Shown here: positions 1 through 10,454 of the stretch, one piece after another
Layout: each line of letters opens with the position of its first letter
How positions within the stretch are numbered: position 1 is the stretch's first letter
Origin: an uncultured Shewanella sp.
Lineage (GTDB): Bacteria > Pseudomonadota > Gammaproteobacteria > Enterobacterales > Shewanellaceae
NCBI GenBank assembly: GCA_947503555.1
Contig: CANNEE010000021.1
Coordinates: forward strand, 1-62,564
Length of the DNA: 62,564 nt
Direction of reading: 5' to 3'
The notes under the pieces: generated by a model
The model's database searches: none
What the model saw: only the letters and a program-made list of their open reading frames with translations
What the model was told of the DNA's origin: nothing
Position numbers and translations under genes: made by a program

Positions 1-73
1 ACATTAGCTCAGTTGGTAGAGCGATACCTTGCCAAGGTATAGGTCATCGGTTCGAACCCGATATGTCGCTCCA
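1..73 (+). tRNA. tRNA-Gly(GCC), 5' end cut by window edge
   Basis: Glycine tRNA. The anticodon GCC is at 31-33, held by the stem 24-28/36-40. The T arm is 46-50/58-62 around TTCGAAC, and CCA is encoded at 71-73. The acceptor 3' strand ATGTCGC (63-69) pairs with ACAT at 1-4, so only the first three bases (expected GCG) lie outside the window. The gene itself is not truncated. Confidence 0.96.
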
Positions 74-422
74 AATTTTCCCGCAATTTTTCTTTTATTT
101 CGTTCCAACATTTTCATCTATCAGCGTAAGTTGAGTGTGCACCGCTATTGCAGTCGTCAAGCATTTTTTAGTTGCTTGAAACCTTACTGCTAACATTTCT
201 CCGTTAAAGCTTACCTAAGAATAATTTGAATCATGCTATTTCTGCTGCTTGATGCCTTTTTTGTGATGAAGGCGTTGTTTTCATGCTTTTGCCTAAAGTA
301 GCTTTCCCTGTATTAATCAAATTATGACCTTGTTCAAATAATCTATTGTGTATTGATCTCATAATGCGGGATAGAAAATGTTAACCATGTTGGGTTTCGG
401 CTTAAAATTTGGAGAAAAGCAT
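74..422. other. Intergenic gap, no gene seen
   Basis: No convincing reading frame. The only structure noted is a weak hairpin, GCCTT (254-258) with AAGGC (269-273), followed by a T-rich stretch. It could be a late terminator for the tRNA transcript. AT-rich sequence after 300 may hold the promoter of the next gene, but no clear -35/-10 pair stands out. Confidence 0.4.
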
Positions 423-878
423 ATGCGTATTCAGCAGTTAAGAGAGTTATTGGACTATTTGGCTAAGTGTCGCTTAGCAATGGGGCAGTTGTACCAAAGA
501 ATGCACTCAAATGCAGATTCTTCAAGAGTAAAGCTGATGTTGGAGTACTACAATAAGCATCAGCAACACGTTGCAGAGACGCTGGAAAATTACATAGATG
601 AAGCTCCTAAAAGTGTTTTGGATACTTGGTATAAAGATATTGTTTTCGAGGACTTTGAAAAGCGGTGTCGAGAGTCGAGCCTGCCCGCGAATATGAGTGA
701 AGACGATGTATTGAACCTACACCTTGATCTTGAAAATCGCTTAATTGAGTTACTCAATAAAACAGCTGAATCATCAGCCACAGGCGAGACCAAAGATGCC
801 CTTCTAGATTTGGTCAGAGTTGAGAAAATTCAGCAGCAAAGGCTGGTTCACAGCACAATCCGTATGGATGACCTCTAG
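423..878 (+). CDS. Conserved hypothetical, predicted helical-bundle protein
   Basis: A 151-residue soluble protein that is almost entirely predicted helix. It has no signal peptide or membrane segment. The ATG at 423 is preferred over the in-frame ATG at 378 because GGAG (411-414) sits eight bases upstream of it. The spacing of charged and hydrophobic residues, with several E/H pairs (for example KHQQHVAETLENY), suggests a ferritin-like or four-helix fold, but I see no complete metal-binding EXXH pair set and do not assign a function. It stands alone, closed by a hairpin at 902-925. Codon use looks like its neighbours, so it is probably a resident lineage gene. Confidence 0.75.
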   Translation: MRIQQLRELLDYLAKCRLAMGQLYQRMHSNADSSRVKLMLEYYNKHQQHVAETLENYIDEAPKSVLDTWYKDIVFEDFEKRCRESSLPANMSEDDVLNLHLDLENRLIELLNKTAESSATGETKDALLDLVRVEKIQQQRLVHSTIRMDDL

Positions 879-901
879 TTTAAATTTCATATGTGATTAA
901 T

Positions 902-925
902 AAGCCAGTGCCCTCGCACTGGCTT
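902..925 (+). terminator. Hairpin terminator after the 423-878 gene
   Basis: A perfect 10-bp stem, AAGCCAGTGC (902-911) with GCACTGGCTT (916-925), and a CCTC loop. The tail (AATATT) is only weakly U-rich. The hairpin lies between convergent genes and could serve both directions. Confidence 0.65.
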
Positions 926-1017
926 AATATTGATACTCACCTTAGTTTTTATCTTACCTCTCATCCATTGACTGTGGTTTTTCTGACTCAGGTCATCATT
1001 CTTTTACGAGTGTTCTG

Positions 1018-1203
1018 CTACTTTTTGTGATGGGCGCTATCGTCATCTTTATCTTGCATAGGTTGGTTTATGGCCTTGTATAGGCTTGCACAGACTAAGA
1101 GCAAGCAAATAACGAGTAGTGCCTGAATCAATATATTGGAATATAGGGGTAAGCTGAGCAGAATGGCACTTATTGCAAGAATAAGTAATGTAATCAGCAT
1201 CAT
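1018..1203 (-). CDS. Small hypothetical membrane protein
   Basis: A 61-residue protein with two closely spaced hydrophobic segments (about residues 2-20 and 24-43), then a short charged tail rich in D, K and H. The topology looks like a two-pass inner-membrane protein with its tail in the cytoplasm. AAGG precedes a double ATG (ATGATG), and the second ATG has the better spacing. It is divergent from nnr and convergent with the upstream gene. I recognise no family. The hydrophobic pattern and ribosome site make it more likely real than a chance frame. Confidence 0.55.
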   Translation of the reverse strand: MMLITLLILAISAILLSLPLYSNILIQALLVICLLLVCASLYKAINQPMQDKDDDSAHHKK

Positions 1204-1336
1204 CCTTATGCGTCCATTTTGTCATATATGAGTTTAGTCTAGTGTAACTCTAGCTGTTTTTTCCAGTAACGCTATTTGATAGGTCAAATTTAGAGTGACC
1301 AAATTACTGGAGAAATTGGAGTTTAAGGAGAGTGTT

Positions 1337-2824
1337 ATGCCGCAGGATTTATCGCAAATGCCCCAAGCTTTATATTTGAGCCAACAAATAAGAGAAGCTG
1401 AACTGCTAGCCGTAGAGTCTGGGCAGGTAACGCTTTATGAGCTGGTAGAGCGTGCAGGTGACGCGGCGTTTCGTATCTTGAAAAAACTATATCGCATCAC
1501 GTCTCCTATTCTCGTGGTGCCAGGTTCGGGTAATAACGGTGCCGATGGATATGTATGTGGCCGTTTGTTGTTAGAGGCTGGCTGTGACGTCGTAATGATG
1601 CCGTTGAACGATTCTTTAAAGACAGAAGAAGTCACGCTAGCTAAACAATCTTTTCTCGATGCTGGTGGAAATATTACTGACTGGAACCCTGAGTTAATGC
1701 AAGGGGCTAAAGTGATTATTGATGGTCTTTTGGGGACTGGGTTAAGCGGCAACCTAAAAGAAGAGTATGTACAAGCGATCGAGCAGATAAACCTTAGCTC
1801 TGCTTGGGTGCTAAGCCTAGATGTTCCCTCTGGAATTAATGCTGATACCGGCAGCGCCAACCATGTTGCCGTCGAGGCCGATGCGACGATCACTTTTGGC
1901 GCTCTCAAGCAAGGGTTATTTACTGCTAGAGCAAGACACTGCTGTGGTCACCTTGAATATGCAGACGTAGGGTTCAGTGACTTTTTACCTGCACCAGTTG
2001 CATTGCGAGTTAATAGTGAGTACTTGGTTAATCTGCCAGATAGTCGTGCTAGAGATAGCCATAAGGGGATGTCGGGCAAGGTCACTGTAATCGGTGGTGA
2101 TACAGGAATGGCAGGCGCAGTGAGATTGGCGGGAGAAGCCTGTTTACGCTCTGGAGCTGGCCTAGTGACCGTGGTGAGTCGGCCTGAGCATCAATTAACG
2201 GTTAATGCTAATCGTCCCGAATTGATGTTCTGGGGTTGTGAATTGGTGGATATGGAGGTTTATCTTCGTTTAGGATGGGCGAGTGTATTAGTGCTCGGCC
2301 CTGGGCTTGGTAAGCATGACTGGGGATATAACCTGTTTAAAGCGACTTGCTTAAGCGATAAACCTTGTGTGTTAGATGCCGATGCACTCAATCTGTTGGC
2401 TATTGAACCTAAGCGGCAAGACAATTGGGTGCTGACTCCACACTCAGGAGAGGCGGCGAGATTACTAGATTGCGATATTGCAGAAGTCGAAGCTGATAGG
2501 TTTGCAGCCGTTAAGGCGTTGCAGCAGAAATATGGTGGTGTGGTACTGCTCAAAGGTGCTGGAACCTTGATTTATGATGGCAAACAATTATGGGTTGCCC
2601 CCGTGGGTAACCCTGGTTTGGCAAGTGGTGGTTGCGGCGATGTGCTATCTGGCATTATAGGCGCCTTGATGGCCCAAGGGTTAGATAACGCGACCGCGAC
2701 GGCAACTGGTGTTATTATTCACGGTAATGCCGCCGATTTAGCGGCTAAAGATGGGGAGCGAGGTATGCTTGCGAGCGATCTTATGCCCTATATTCGCCAA
2801 TTAGTTAATCGAGAATTGAGTTAA
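1337..2824 (+). CDS. nnr: Bifunctional NAD(P)H-hydrate repair enzyme (epimerase/dehydratase)
   Basis: Repairs NADHX and NADPHX, the hydrated forms of damaged nicotinamide cofactors. The N-terminal YjeF_N epimerase domain (about residues 12-215) carries GSGNNGADGYVCG. The C-terminal ribokinase-like ADP-dependent dehydratase domain (about 225-490) has GPGLGK, LKGAGTLI and the catalytic GGCGDVLSG motif. The ATG at 1337 has AAGGAG six bases upstream; an in-frame GTG at 1295 has no such site. At 495 residues it matches the full-length bacterial fusion. It opens the conserved nnr-tsaE-amiB-mutL-miaA-hfq-hflXKC series. Confidence 0.96.
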   Translation: MPQDLSQMPQALYLSQQIREAELLAVESGQVTLYELVERAGDAAFRILKKLYRITSPILVVPGSGNNGADGYVCGRLLLEAGCDVVMMPLNDSLKTEEVTLAKQSFLDAGGNITDWNPELMQGAKVIIDGLLGTGLSGNLKEEYVQAIEQINLSSAWVLSLDVPSGINADTGSANHVAVEADATITFGALKQGLFTARARHCCGHLEYADVGFSDFLPAPVALRVNSEYLVNLPDSRARDSHKGMSGKVTVIGGDTGMAGAVRLAGEACLRSGAGLVTVVSRPEHQLTVNANRPELMFWGCELVDMEVYLRLGWASVLVLGPGLGKHDWGYNLFKATCLSDKPCVLDADALNLLAIEPKRQDNWVLTPHSGEAARLLDCDIAEVEADRFAAVKALQQKYGGVVLLKGAGTLIYDGKQLWVAPVGNPGLASGGCGDVLSGIIGALMAQGLDNATATATGVIIHGNAADLAAKDGERGMLASDLMPYIRQLVNRELS

Positions 2825-2874
2825 GCTGTCAGTAGCAAGGCGGTTTAGCGAGCATTTTGAGTAATAGAAGTTAC

Positions 2875-3342
2875 ATGAGTTCACAAGTATTAGTTAAAAC
2901 AGCCTTACTAGAAGATGAAGCTGCTACCGTTGCCTTAGGTCAAAGGTTAGCTCAAGTGTTGGTGGCTCCTATCGTCATCTACCTGACGGGGGATTTAGGA
3001 GCGGGTAAAACAACCTTTAGTCGAGGCTTGATTCAAGGGTTAGGTCACAATGGAGCGGTGAAAAGCCCGACTTATACCTTGGTTGAACCCTATGAGCTTG
3101 AGGATATTGAGGTGTTTCATTTTGACCTCTATCGCTTGAGCGATCCAGAAGAGCTTGAATTTATGGGGATTAGGGATTACTTCACTGACAAGAGTGTTTG
3201 TATAGTGGAGTGGCCTGAGCGTGGGGAAGGCTTATTACCTGCTGCCGATATACATTTGCATCTAAAATATGATAATACTGGACGAGAAATAGAAATTGAG
3301 GCCAGAACTCATGCTGGTCGAGCACTGATTGAAAAAATATAA
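2875..3342 (+). CDS. tsaE: tRNA threonylcarbamoyladenosine biosynthesis ATPase TsaE
   Basis: P-loop ATPase that works with TsaB and TsaD to place t6A at position 37 of ANN-decoding tRNAs. The Walker A motif GDLGAGKTTFSRG is near residue 40, followed by KSPTYTLVEPY and FHFDLYRL, all typical of TsaE. The product is 155 residues from the ATG at 2875, the usual size. A TTG at 2857 would add six residues, but neither start has a strong ribosome site. It lies about 50 bp after nnr and five bases before amiB, so co-transcription is likely. Confidence 0.95.
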   Translation: MSSQVLVKTALLEDEAATVALGQRLAQVLVAPIVIYLTGDLGAGKTTFSRGLIQGLGHNGAVKSPTYTLVEPYELEDIEVFHFDLYRLSDPEELEFMGIRDYFTDKSVCIVEWPERGEGLLPAADIHLHLKYDNTGREIEIEARTHAGRALIEKI

Positions 3343-3347
3343 TAACG

Positions 3348-4676
3348 ATGCAAATAGCCAACACTATGCTTAGGAGTGGCATTTTACTCCTCTGCTGTTT
3401 AATCCCACTGACTGCATTTGGGGCAAATAAGCTAAATGGTGTGCGTATATGGGCCGCGCCAGAGTCGACTCGAGTGGTTTTTGATTTACGCAATAAACCA
3501 GACTATAGCCATTTTTCTCTTACTAGTCCCTATCGTCTCGTCGTTGACTTAAAGAATGCTTCCACCGGATTAAAGCTTTCAAAGATTGCTAACAATAGTA
3601 AGCTGGTTAAGCGTGTGCGGATAAGTAAGCCGCCGGCTAAAGGTGTGCTTAGGATAGTGTTAGACTTAACAAAACCCGTCAAAGCCAATCTGTTTTCTCT
3701 GCCCCCAACCGCGCCCTATGGTAACAGGCTTGTCGTTGATCTCGATGATAACTTAGCGACCAAAGCCTCGGCCAAAAAAAATGCGGTAAAGCCTAAGCAA
3801 AGCCTACGTGACATAGTGGTTGCGATTGATGCAGGCCATGGTGGTGAAGATCCTGGTTCTATCGGGCCTAAAGGCACTTACGAGAAAAAGGTCGTCCTTG
3901 AAATTGCCAATCGAGTAGCGAAAAAAATTGATGCGACTCCAGGGCTACGTGCAATGCGTACGCGAAAAGGCGATTACTCAGTTAATTTGCATAAGCGATC
4001 CGAGTTGGCCCGAGATAGTAAGGCCGATCTACTGATCTCTATTCACGCTGACGCTTTTACCTCACCGGGTCCTAACGGCGCATCTGTTTGGGTGCTGTCA
4101 ATGCGACGGGCTAACAGTGAAATTGGTCGCTGGTTGGAGCAAAAGGAAAAGCATTCCGAGCTGCTAGGTGGAGCAGGAGAGATAATTCAGAACGCAGATA
4201 ATGAACAATACTTAGCCATGACCTTGCTAGATATGTCTATGGATAGGTCTATGGCTGTGAGTCATAGTATTGCGTCAGAGGTTTTAGGGGATTTAGCTAA
4301 AGTCACCAAGTTACATAAGCATCAACCCGAATCTGCCAGCTTTGCTGTGCTTAAGTCTCCAGATATTCCATCCATTTTGGTTGAAACAGGTTTTATTTCT
4401 AATCCCAAAGAAGAGCAAAAGTTACTCAATTGGCGTCATCAAGAAAAGTTGGCCAAGGCTATTCACAAAGGTGTACTTAGTTACTTTAAAGCGAATCCTC
4501 CCGAAGGAACCCTGATGGCGAAAACCGGCGTGATAAAGCATAAAGTTAAAAGAGGCGAATCATTGTCTGTTATTGCTCATCGATATCAGGTGTCAGTTGC
4601 CAGTATCAAGAAAACCAATAAATTAAAGTCTGATGTACTGCGTATAGGCCAGAAGCTGGTTATACCTAGAGCCTAA
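3348..4676 (+). CDS. amiB: N-acetylmuramoyl-L-alanine amidase AmiB with LysM
   Basis: Periplasmic zinc amidase that splits septal peptidoglycan during daughter-cell separation. A signal peptide (about residues 1-25, ending TAFGA) is followed by an AMIN targeting domain (about 28-130). The Amidase_3 catalytic domain follows, with zinc and catalytic residues in [17 protein letters not shown] and VETGFISN. One LysM repeat sits at the C-terminus ([16 protein letters not shown]). At 442 residues it matches AmiB-type enzymes. The usual regulator would be EnvC/NlpD type, not encoded here. An ATG six codons downstream is an alternative start. Confidence 0.95.
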   Translation: MQIANTMLRSGILLLCCLIPLTAFGANKLNGVRIWAAPESTRVVFDLRNKPDYSHFSLTSPYRLVVDLKNASTGLKLSKIANNSKLVKRVRISKPPAKGVLRIVLDLTKPVKANLFSLPPTAPYGNRLVVDLDDNLATKASAKKNAVKPKQSLRDIVVAIDAGHGGEDPGSIGPKGTYEKKVVLEIANRVAKKIDATPGLRAMRTRKGDYSVNLHKRSELARDSKADLLISIHADAFTSPGPNGASVWVLSMRRANSEIGRWLEQKEKHSELLGGAGEIIQNADNEQYLAMTLLDMSMDRSMAVSHSIASEVLGDLAKVTKLHKHQPESASFAVLKSPDIPSILVETGFISNPKEEQKLLNWRHQEKLAKAIHKGVLSYFKANPPEGTLMAKTGVIKHKVKRGESLSVIAHRYQVSVASIKKTNKLKSDVLRIGQKLVIPRA

Positions 4677-4686
4677 GGATATAGAG

Positions 4687-6615
4687 ATGGCGATTGAAAT
4701 TCTGCCGCCGCAGTTGGCTAACCAGATAGCTGCAGGTGAAGTGGTTGAAAGGCCCGCTTCTGTGATTAAAGAGTTGGTTGAAAACAGCTTAGATGCAGGG
4801 GCTACCCGTGTTGATATTGATATCGAAAAGGGTGGCAGTAAACTCATTCGTATTAGAGATAATGGCGCTGGGATTGCTAAAGACCAGCTGGCGCTAGCAC
4901 TGTCTCGCCATGCGACGTCCAAGCTGCACTCTCTCGATGATCTCGAAGCGATAATGAGCTTTGGTTTTCGCGGGGAAGCACTCGCCAGTATCAGTTCAGT
5001 TTCTCGCTTAACCTTAACATCTCGCACAGCAGAGCAGAGCGAGGCTTGGCAAGCCTATGCGGAAGGCAGCGATATGGCCGTTAAGGTTAACCCTGCCGCT
5101 CATCCCGTTGGTACAACAATCGAAGCCGTCGATCTATTTTTCAACACACCAGCTAGGCGTCGTTTTTTAAAAAGTGATAAAACTGAGTTTACTCATATAG
5201 ATGAATGGCTTAAGCGTATTGCGATAGTGAAGCCAAATATTCATTTTACATTACAGCATAATGGTAAAACTGTCCGAAACTATCGGCCTGCTAATACTGA
5301 GATTCAGTATCTTCAACGTTTAGGGCAAGTCAGTAGCCGAAACTTTGCCGAAAATGCAATTAAGGTTGAGTGTGAGCACGATGACCTTAAGCTCAGTGGC
5401 TACCTTCAGTCGCCTCATCAGATGGACGTTAGCGCCAACTATTTAGATGTACATTACTTCTATGTTAATGGAAGACTAGTTCGTGATAAGTTGGTTAACC
5501 ACGCAGTTAGACAAGCCTTCGCTAATCTCGGACATTCGGCGCTCCCAGGCTTTGTATTAATGTTGGAGCTAGACCCTCATCAAGTGGATGTGAATGTGCA
5601 TCCCGCAAAGCATGAAGTGAGATTTCATCAGGCAAGATTTGTGCACGATTTTATCTTGCAGGCATTGCAATCAGCCCTTATACAGGTTGAAAGTCTCGCT
5701 GTTGAACCAAGCCATGACAATGATGAATTTGAGCAGGTCGCTCAAAAGCAAGAATATACTCATAGGCCATTGGAGAGGTCATCAGCCGATCAGCCTGAGC
5801 CTTTAGCATTCAGCTCTGAACAGACAGTGGGAAGAGAAAATGCACGCGGCTCAGTAACGGGCCAACATACCACGAGTTATCTACGTCGAGAAAGTTCACC
5901 AGCGGTGGCTGAAGTAAGCGAAGGGCACAGCCGAAATAGCGAGTTTAGAAGCTCTGAGTATCGTGGGACGCAGAGAGACCCACTGGCGAAGACTCATTTG
6001 CCGTCTAAACAAGCCATATCTGCTTATGGTGAGTTATTGACTACGCCCGAATTTACACCTGATTCTAGTGTGATAAATGCCGATATTGAGCCTATGCCAG
6101 AGATATTGGCGGGTAAATACTGGGTGATAGTTGAAGATGATACTTTGTCTTTGTTAGCCATAGATATGGTTGGTAATAAAGTTAAAACAGTGGAGATTAA
6201 CGCTAAACTTGGCCAAGGCTTAGTGGGTCAGCCGTTACTCATGCCCGTCTCCGTTGCCGCCGATGATGATTGGCAGCACACCCTAGATGAGCGAGATCTC
6301 TTATTACGTAAGCTAGGGATTGAGCTGACAATTCGTTATCAACAGTTGATTATCAAAAAAGTACCCCCATATCTTAGGGAAGCAAAGCTTGCGACAGTCA
6401 TTCCTGAGTTGTTGCAATGGCTTAGGTTTGAGCTACCAAGTGATGCTGCTTTGGCGGCTTGGTTGCTGAGCCAGTCGAATACAGGTTTTATGAGTCCGCA
6501 GCAGGTGTGGCAAGGTTATTGTTTACTTGATGACACAGATAAAAATCATCTTCGCGACAATATGTGCCAAGTGCCTTGGCAGGCAAGTGTCGAAATGGAT
6601 GAGCTCGATACGTAA
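4687..6615 (+). CDS. mutL: DNA mismatch repair protein MutL
   Basis: Couples MutS mismatch recognition to MutH nicking and UvrD unwinding. The N-terminal GHKL ATPase shows [19 protein letters not shown] and [15 protein letters not shown] transducer domain follows ([12 protein letters not shown] near 305-316), then a variable low-complexity linker (about 345-455) and a C-terminal dimerisation domain. The DQHA(X)2E(X)4E endonuclease motif of MutH-less bacteria is absent, as expected for a MutH-dependent gammaproteobacterium. AAGG at 4676-4679 overlaps the amiB stop, so translation is probably coupled. Length 642. Confidence 0.97.
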   Translation: MAIEILPPQLANQIAAGEVVERPASVIKELVENSLDAGATRVDIDIEKGGSKLIRIRDNGAGIAKDQLALALSRHATSKLHSLDDLEAIMSFGFRGEALASISSVSRLTLTSRTAEQSEAWQAYAEGSDMAVKVNPAAHPVGTTIEAVDLFFNTPARRRFLKSDKTEFTHIDEWLKRIAIVKPNIHFTLQHNGKTVRNYRPANTEIQYLQRLGQVSSRNFAENAIKVECEHDDLKLSGYLQSPHQMDVSANYLDVHYFYVNGRLVRDKLVNHAVRQAFANLGHSALPGFVLMLELDPHQVDVNVHPAKHEVRFHQARFVHDFILQALQSALIQVESLAVEPSHDNDEFEQVAQKQEYTHRPLERSSADQPEPLAFSSEQTVGRENARGSVTGQHTTSYLRRESSPAVAEVSEGHSRNSEFRSSEYRGTQRDPLAKTHLPSKQAISAYGELLTTPEFTPDSSVINADIEPMPEILAGKYWVIVEDDTLSLLAIDMVGNKVKTVEINAKLGQGLVGQPLLMPVSVAADDDWQHTLDERDLLLRKLGIELTIRYQQLIIKKVPPYLREAKLATVIPELLQWLRFELPSDAALAAWLLSQSNTGFMSPQQVWQGYCLLDDTDKNHLRDNMCQVPWQASVEMDELDT

Positions 6616-6658
6616 TAGGGCACATAGCCTTGAATAGAAAATTTAATTAGGTGAGTGA

Positions 6659-7588
6659 GTGACGCAGACTAGTCAACAATCCAGCATTATTACCCTGATG
6701 GGCCCAACGGCATCGGGTAAGACCGCGCTCGCGATAGCGTTAGCGGAGGAACACAATTGTGAAATTATTTCAGTTGACTCAGCACTCATTTACAAAGGTA
6801 TGGATATTGGGACTGCCAAGCCGAATGCTGAAGAGTTAGCGCGAGCGCCCCATAGATTGATTGATATTATCGACCCAGTTGAAAGTTATTCTGCAGCCGA
6901 CTTTCGCCGGGATGCATTAACTGAAATTGAAGCGATTTTAGCAAGGGGTAAGACTCCGTTACTGGTTGGCGGCACCATGATGTATTTTAAGGCATTGCTA
7001 GAAGGGCTATCTCCTTTGCCCAGTGCCGATGAAAATATTCGTCAACAAATTGCGCAAGAAGCCGATGAATTAGGTTGGCAGGTGATGCATGGTCAGTTAG
7101 CTGAAGTTGATCCAGTTTCTGCTGCTCGTATTCATCCTAATGATCCTCAGCGATTATCCAGAGCGCTTGAGGTATACAGAATTAGTGGTAAATCCTTGAC
7201 GGAATTGACAGAAACTAAAGCTCCTGCGCTACCTTATAAGGTAAATCAGTTTGCGATTGCGCCTAAGGAGCGTAGTCAATTGCATGAATTGATTGCGCTA
7301 AGGTTCAAGTTAATGTTAGAACAGGGTTTTGTGGAAGAAGTTAACGCGCTTAAGCAGCGAGGGGACTTAACCATAGATATGCCATCTATGCGCTGTGTGG
7401 GTTATCGTCAGTGTTGGCAATACCTAGATGGTGAATATGGCCATGATACTATGGTCGAAAAAGCAACAGCTGCTACTAGGCAATTGGCGAAACGTCAATT
7501 AACATGGTTGAGGGGATGGCCAGAATTAAACTGGCTAGAAAGTGGCAAGCAAGATAATTTAGTCACACTTATGCGACAATGCCGCTAG
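6659..7588 (+). CDS. miaA: tRNA dimethylallyltransferase
   Basis: Transfers the dimethylallyl group of DMAPP to N6 of A37 in tRNAs reading UNN codons. The P-loop [11 protein letters not shown] is near residue 15, then [16 protein letters not shown] and HRLIDI, and the tRNA-binding part with [10 protein letters not shown]. At 309 residues it is normal for the family. The start is a GTG at 6659 with an AGGTGAG ribosome site at 6649-6655. It follows mutL by 43 bp and precedes hfq, as in enterobacteria. Confidence 0.96.
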   Translation: MTQTSQQSSIITLMGPTASGKTALAIALAEEHNCEIISVDSALIYKGMDIGTAKPNAEELARAPHRLIDIIDPVESYSAADFRRDALTEIEAILARGKTPLLVGGTMMYFKALLEGLSPLPSADENIRQQIAQEADELGWQVMHGQLAEVDPVSAARIHPNDPQRLSRALEVYRISGKSLTELTETKAPALPYKVNQFAIAPKERSQLHELIALRFKLMLEQGFVEEVNALKQRGDLTIDMPSMRCVGYRQCWQYLDGEYGHDTMVEKATAATRQLAKRQLTWLRGWPELNWLESGKQDNLVTLMRQCR

Positions 7589-7596
7589 CTTATTAG

Positions 7597-7944
<348 letters not shown>

Positions 7945-7968
7945 AATAAAGATTGAGAGGTTTGCTTC

Positions 7969-9273
7969 TTGTTTGATCGCTATGAGGCAGGAGAAACTGC
8001 AGTTCTTGTCCATATCGACTTTCCCGATGAGAATACACGGGAAGATTTAGTCGAACTGCAATTGTTAGTAGATTCGGCTGGTGCCCGTTCTGTTGGAGTG
8101 ATAACAGGAAGTCGCCGAATTCCGGATCGTAAGTTTTTTATTGGTACCGGAAAAGCGGAAGAGTTGGCAGCCATGGTGGCTGCAACCGAAGCTAATGTGG
8201 TGATTTTTAACCATGCATTGAGTCCTGCCCAAGAGCGAAATCTTGAGCAGGTATGTAAATGCAGGGTACTAGACCGTACTACGTTAATTTTAGATATTTT
8301 TGCTCAACGAGCTCGAACCCACGAAGGTAAGTTACAGGTGGAGCTAGCGCAATTGCGCCACATGTCGACACGCCTTATTCGAGGGTGGACTCACCTTGAG
8401 CGGCAAAAAGGTGGTATTGGCTTAAGGGGGCCTGGCGAAAGTCAGCTCGAAACCGATAGGCGTTTGCTTCGAGGCCGTATTAAGACGATTAACCGTCGTC
8501 TTGAAAAGGTGGATAAGCAAAGGGAGCAGAGCCGTCGTGCCCGTATGCGCAGTGATTTGGCTACTGTCTCTTTGGTTGGTTATACCAATGCAGGTAAATC
8601 GACACTGTTTAATGCCTTAACTGAGTCTGAGGTTTATGCGGCGGATCAGTTATTTGCCACATTGGACCCTACTTTAAGAAAATTAAGCATCCCCGATGGT
8701 GCAGTCATCTTAGCTGATACTGTCGGTTTTATTAGGCATCTACCCCATGACTTGGTTGCCGCCTTTAAAGCAACCTTGCAAGAGACACGGGAAGCAGATC
8801 TACTTCTGCATGTTGTTGATTGTGTCGATGAAAACATGGGAGAGAATTTTGAGCAGGTTCAGGCTGTATTAAAAGAGCTGGAAGCTGAAGAAATTCCTCA
8901 ATTGATAGTTTGTAACAAAATCGACCTTTTAGAAGAGGTTGAGCCTAAGATAGATTATAACGATGAAGGTGTGCCTATCAGAGTTTGGGTATCGGCACAG
9001 CAGAAAATCGGTTTTGAACTGTTGCTCAAGGCAGTGACAGAGTTGATTGGCGAAACAATAGTATCGTTAGATTTAAAGATTCCAGCCCATGCTGGACATT
9101 ATCTTGGTCAGTTTTACAAGTTGGATGTAATACAAGCGAAGGATTATGACGACTTAGGCAATTGTATTGTCTCGATTCGATTATCTGAAGCTGATTGGCA
9201 TCGATTAGTAAAACAGAGTCAAGGTGAGATTGAATCCTTCGTGATTGATACGCTTGACGAAGTAATTAGTTAA
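7969..9273 (+). CDS. hflX: GTPase HflX, ribosome rescue/splitting factor
   Basis: GTPase that binds the 50S subunit and splits stalled 70S ribosomes after stress. The N-terminal HflX-specific domain (about 1-195) contains the glycine-rich ERQKGGIGLRGPGE. The G domain follows with GYTNAGKSTLFN, DTVGFIRHLPHDL and the NKID motif. At 434 residues it is close to the family norm. The start is a TTG at 7969 with GAGAGG eight bases before; the protein begins MFDRYEAGE exactly like its homologues, which supports this rare start. It lies 24 bp after hfq. Confidence 0.95.
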   Translation: MFDRYEAGETAVLVHIDFPDENTREDLVELQLLVDSAGARSVGVITGSRRIPDRKFFIGTGKAEELAAMVAATEANVVIFNHALSPAQERNLEQVCKCRVLDRTTLILDIFAQRARTHEGKLQVELAQLRHMSTRLIRGWTHLERQKGGIGLRGPGESQLETDRRLLRGRIKTINRRLEKVDKQREQSRRARMRSDLATVSLVGYTNAGKSTLFNALTESEVYAADQLFATLDPTLRKLSIPDGAVILADTVGFIRHLPHDLVAAFKATLQETREADLLLHVVDCVDENMGENFEQVQAVLKELEAEEIPQLIVCNKIDLLEEVEPKIDYNDEGVPIRVWVSAQQKIGFELLLKAVTELIGETIVSLDLKIPAHAGHYLGQFYKLDVIQAKDYDDLGNCIVSIRLSEADWHRLVKQSQGEIESFVIDTLDEVIS

Positions 9274-9305
9274 TTCATTTATTTCATCCACTTATGGAGT
9301 GTTAA

Positions 9306-10451
9306 ATGGCTTGGAATGAGCCCGGTAACAAGGGTAATGATCCTTGGGGAAATAAAGGCGGAAACGGCAACGATAAAGGTCCACCGGATCTGGATGACGT
9401 ATTTCGTAATTTAAAAAAACGTTTTGGTGGCAATGGTGGTGGCTCTTCAGGGAGCCCGTTTAGCTCAGTAAGCCTAATTATTATTTTAGCACTAGCGCTA
9501 GTCACATGGGGACTTTCAGGGGTTTATACCGTGAAAGAAGCTGAACGAGGCGTGAAATTACGTTTTGGTGAGTATGTCGGTGAAATTGAACCTGGTTTAA
9601 GCTGGAAGGCGACCTTTGTGGAGCAAGTTTTCCCTGTCGATATCCAGACGGTGCGCTCGATTCCTGCATCTGGCAGTATGCTAACAGCCGATGAAAACTT
9701 GGTGCGAGTAGAGCTCGATGTTCAGTACCGTGTGACTAATCCATATGAGTTTCTCTTTAGTGCTGTAGATGCTAACGAGAGTTTACGTGAAGCGACAGAT
9801 AGTGCCCTGCGCTATGTCGTAGGTCACAACACTATGGATGATATTTTGACCACAGGTCGTGATCGCATCCGTACCGATACTTGGAATGAACTAGAACGTA
9901 TTATCAAACCATACAAGTTAGGTATCTCAATTGATGACGTAAACTTCTTGCCTGCTCGTCCTCCGGAAGAAGTCAAAGCAGCCTTCGATGACGCGATTTC
10001 AGCGCAAGAAGATGAGCAACGTTTCATTCGTGAAGCAGAAGCCTATGCAAGAGAGGTTGAACCTAAGGCGCGTGGTCAAGTACAGCGTATGGCACAGCAA
10101 GCAGAAGCTTATAAGCAAAGAGAGATTCTTGAAGCTGAAGGTAAGGTAGCAAGATTTGAAAAGCTATTACCTGAATATGAGCTTGCGCCTGAAGTGACTC
10201 GTAAGCGTATGTATATCGATGCGATGCAAGAGGTTCTGTCTGAATCGAACAAGGTACTTATCGATGCAGAGAACAACGGTAACCTAATGTATCTACCGCT
10301 TGATAAGTTGATGCAAAAGTCAGCACCAGCAGCGAACAACAATAACGCGATTAAGCCAAGTGTGAATTCATCGAACGTGATCAGCCGTAGCAGTATACCT
10401 ATGAACTCTAGGCCAAGCCGTTCAGATCGTTCACGTCAGGGGAGGGAATAA
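9306..10451 (+). CDS. hflK: FtsH protease regulator HflK
   Basis: Inner-membrane SPFH/prohibitin protein that forms a large cage with HflC around FtsH and tunes its proteolysis. The N-terminus is Gly/Asn-rich and cytoplasmic (1-55), followed by one membrane segment (about 57-77, SVSLIIILALALVTWGLSG). The SPFH domain follows and then a long Ala/Glu/Gln coiled coil (about 230-310). The tail (330-381) is low-complexity Asn/Ser. Length 381. hflC starts three bases downstream, so the pair is translated together. Confidence 0.95.
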   Translation: MAWNEPGNKGNDPWGNKGGNGNDKGPPDLDDVFRNLKKRFGGNGGGSSGSPFSSVSLIIILALALVTWGLSGVYTVKEAERGVKLRFGEYVGEIEPGLSWKATFVEQVFPVDIQTVRSIPASGSMLTADENLVRVELDVQYRVTNPYEFLFSAVDANESLREATDSALRYVVGHNTMDDILTTGRDRIRTDTWNELERIIKPYKLGISIDDVNFLPARPPEEVKAAFDDAISAQEDEQRFIREAEAYAREVEPKARGQVQRMAQQAEAYKQREILEAEGKVARFEKLLPEYELAPEVTRKRMYIDAMQEVLSESNKVLIDAENNGNLMYLPLDKLMQKSAPAANNNNAIKPSVNSSNVISRSSIPMNSRPSRSDRSRQGRE

Positions 10452-10454
10452 TCC

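Noticed and set aside
1-73. Truncated tRNA as a sign of an integrated element at the left edge
   Set aside because: The missing three bases are simply outside the window; no integrase or direct repeat of the tRNA end was seen downstream.
1435-1908. 157-codon antisense frame inside nnr
   Set aside because: Fully contained in a conserved gene, with no ribosome site or recognisable protein features.
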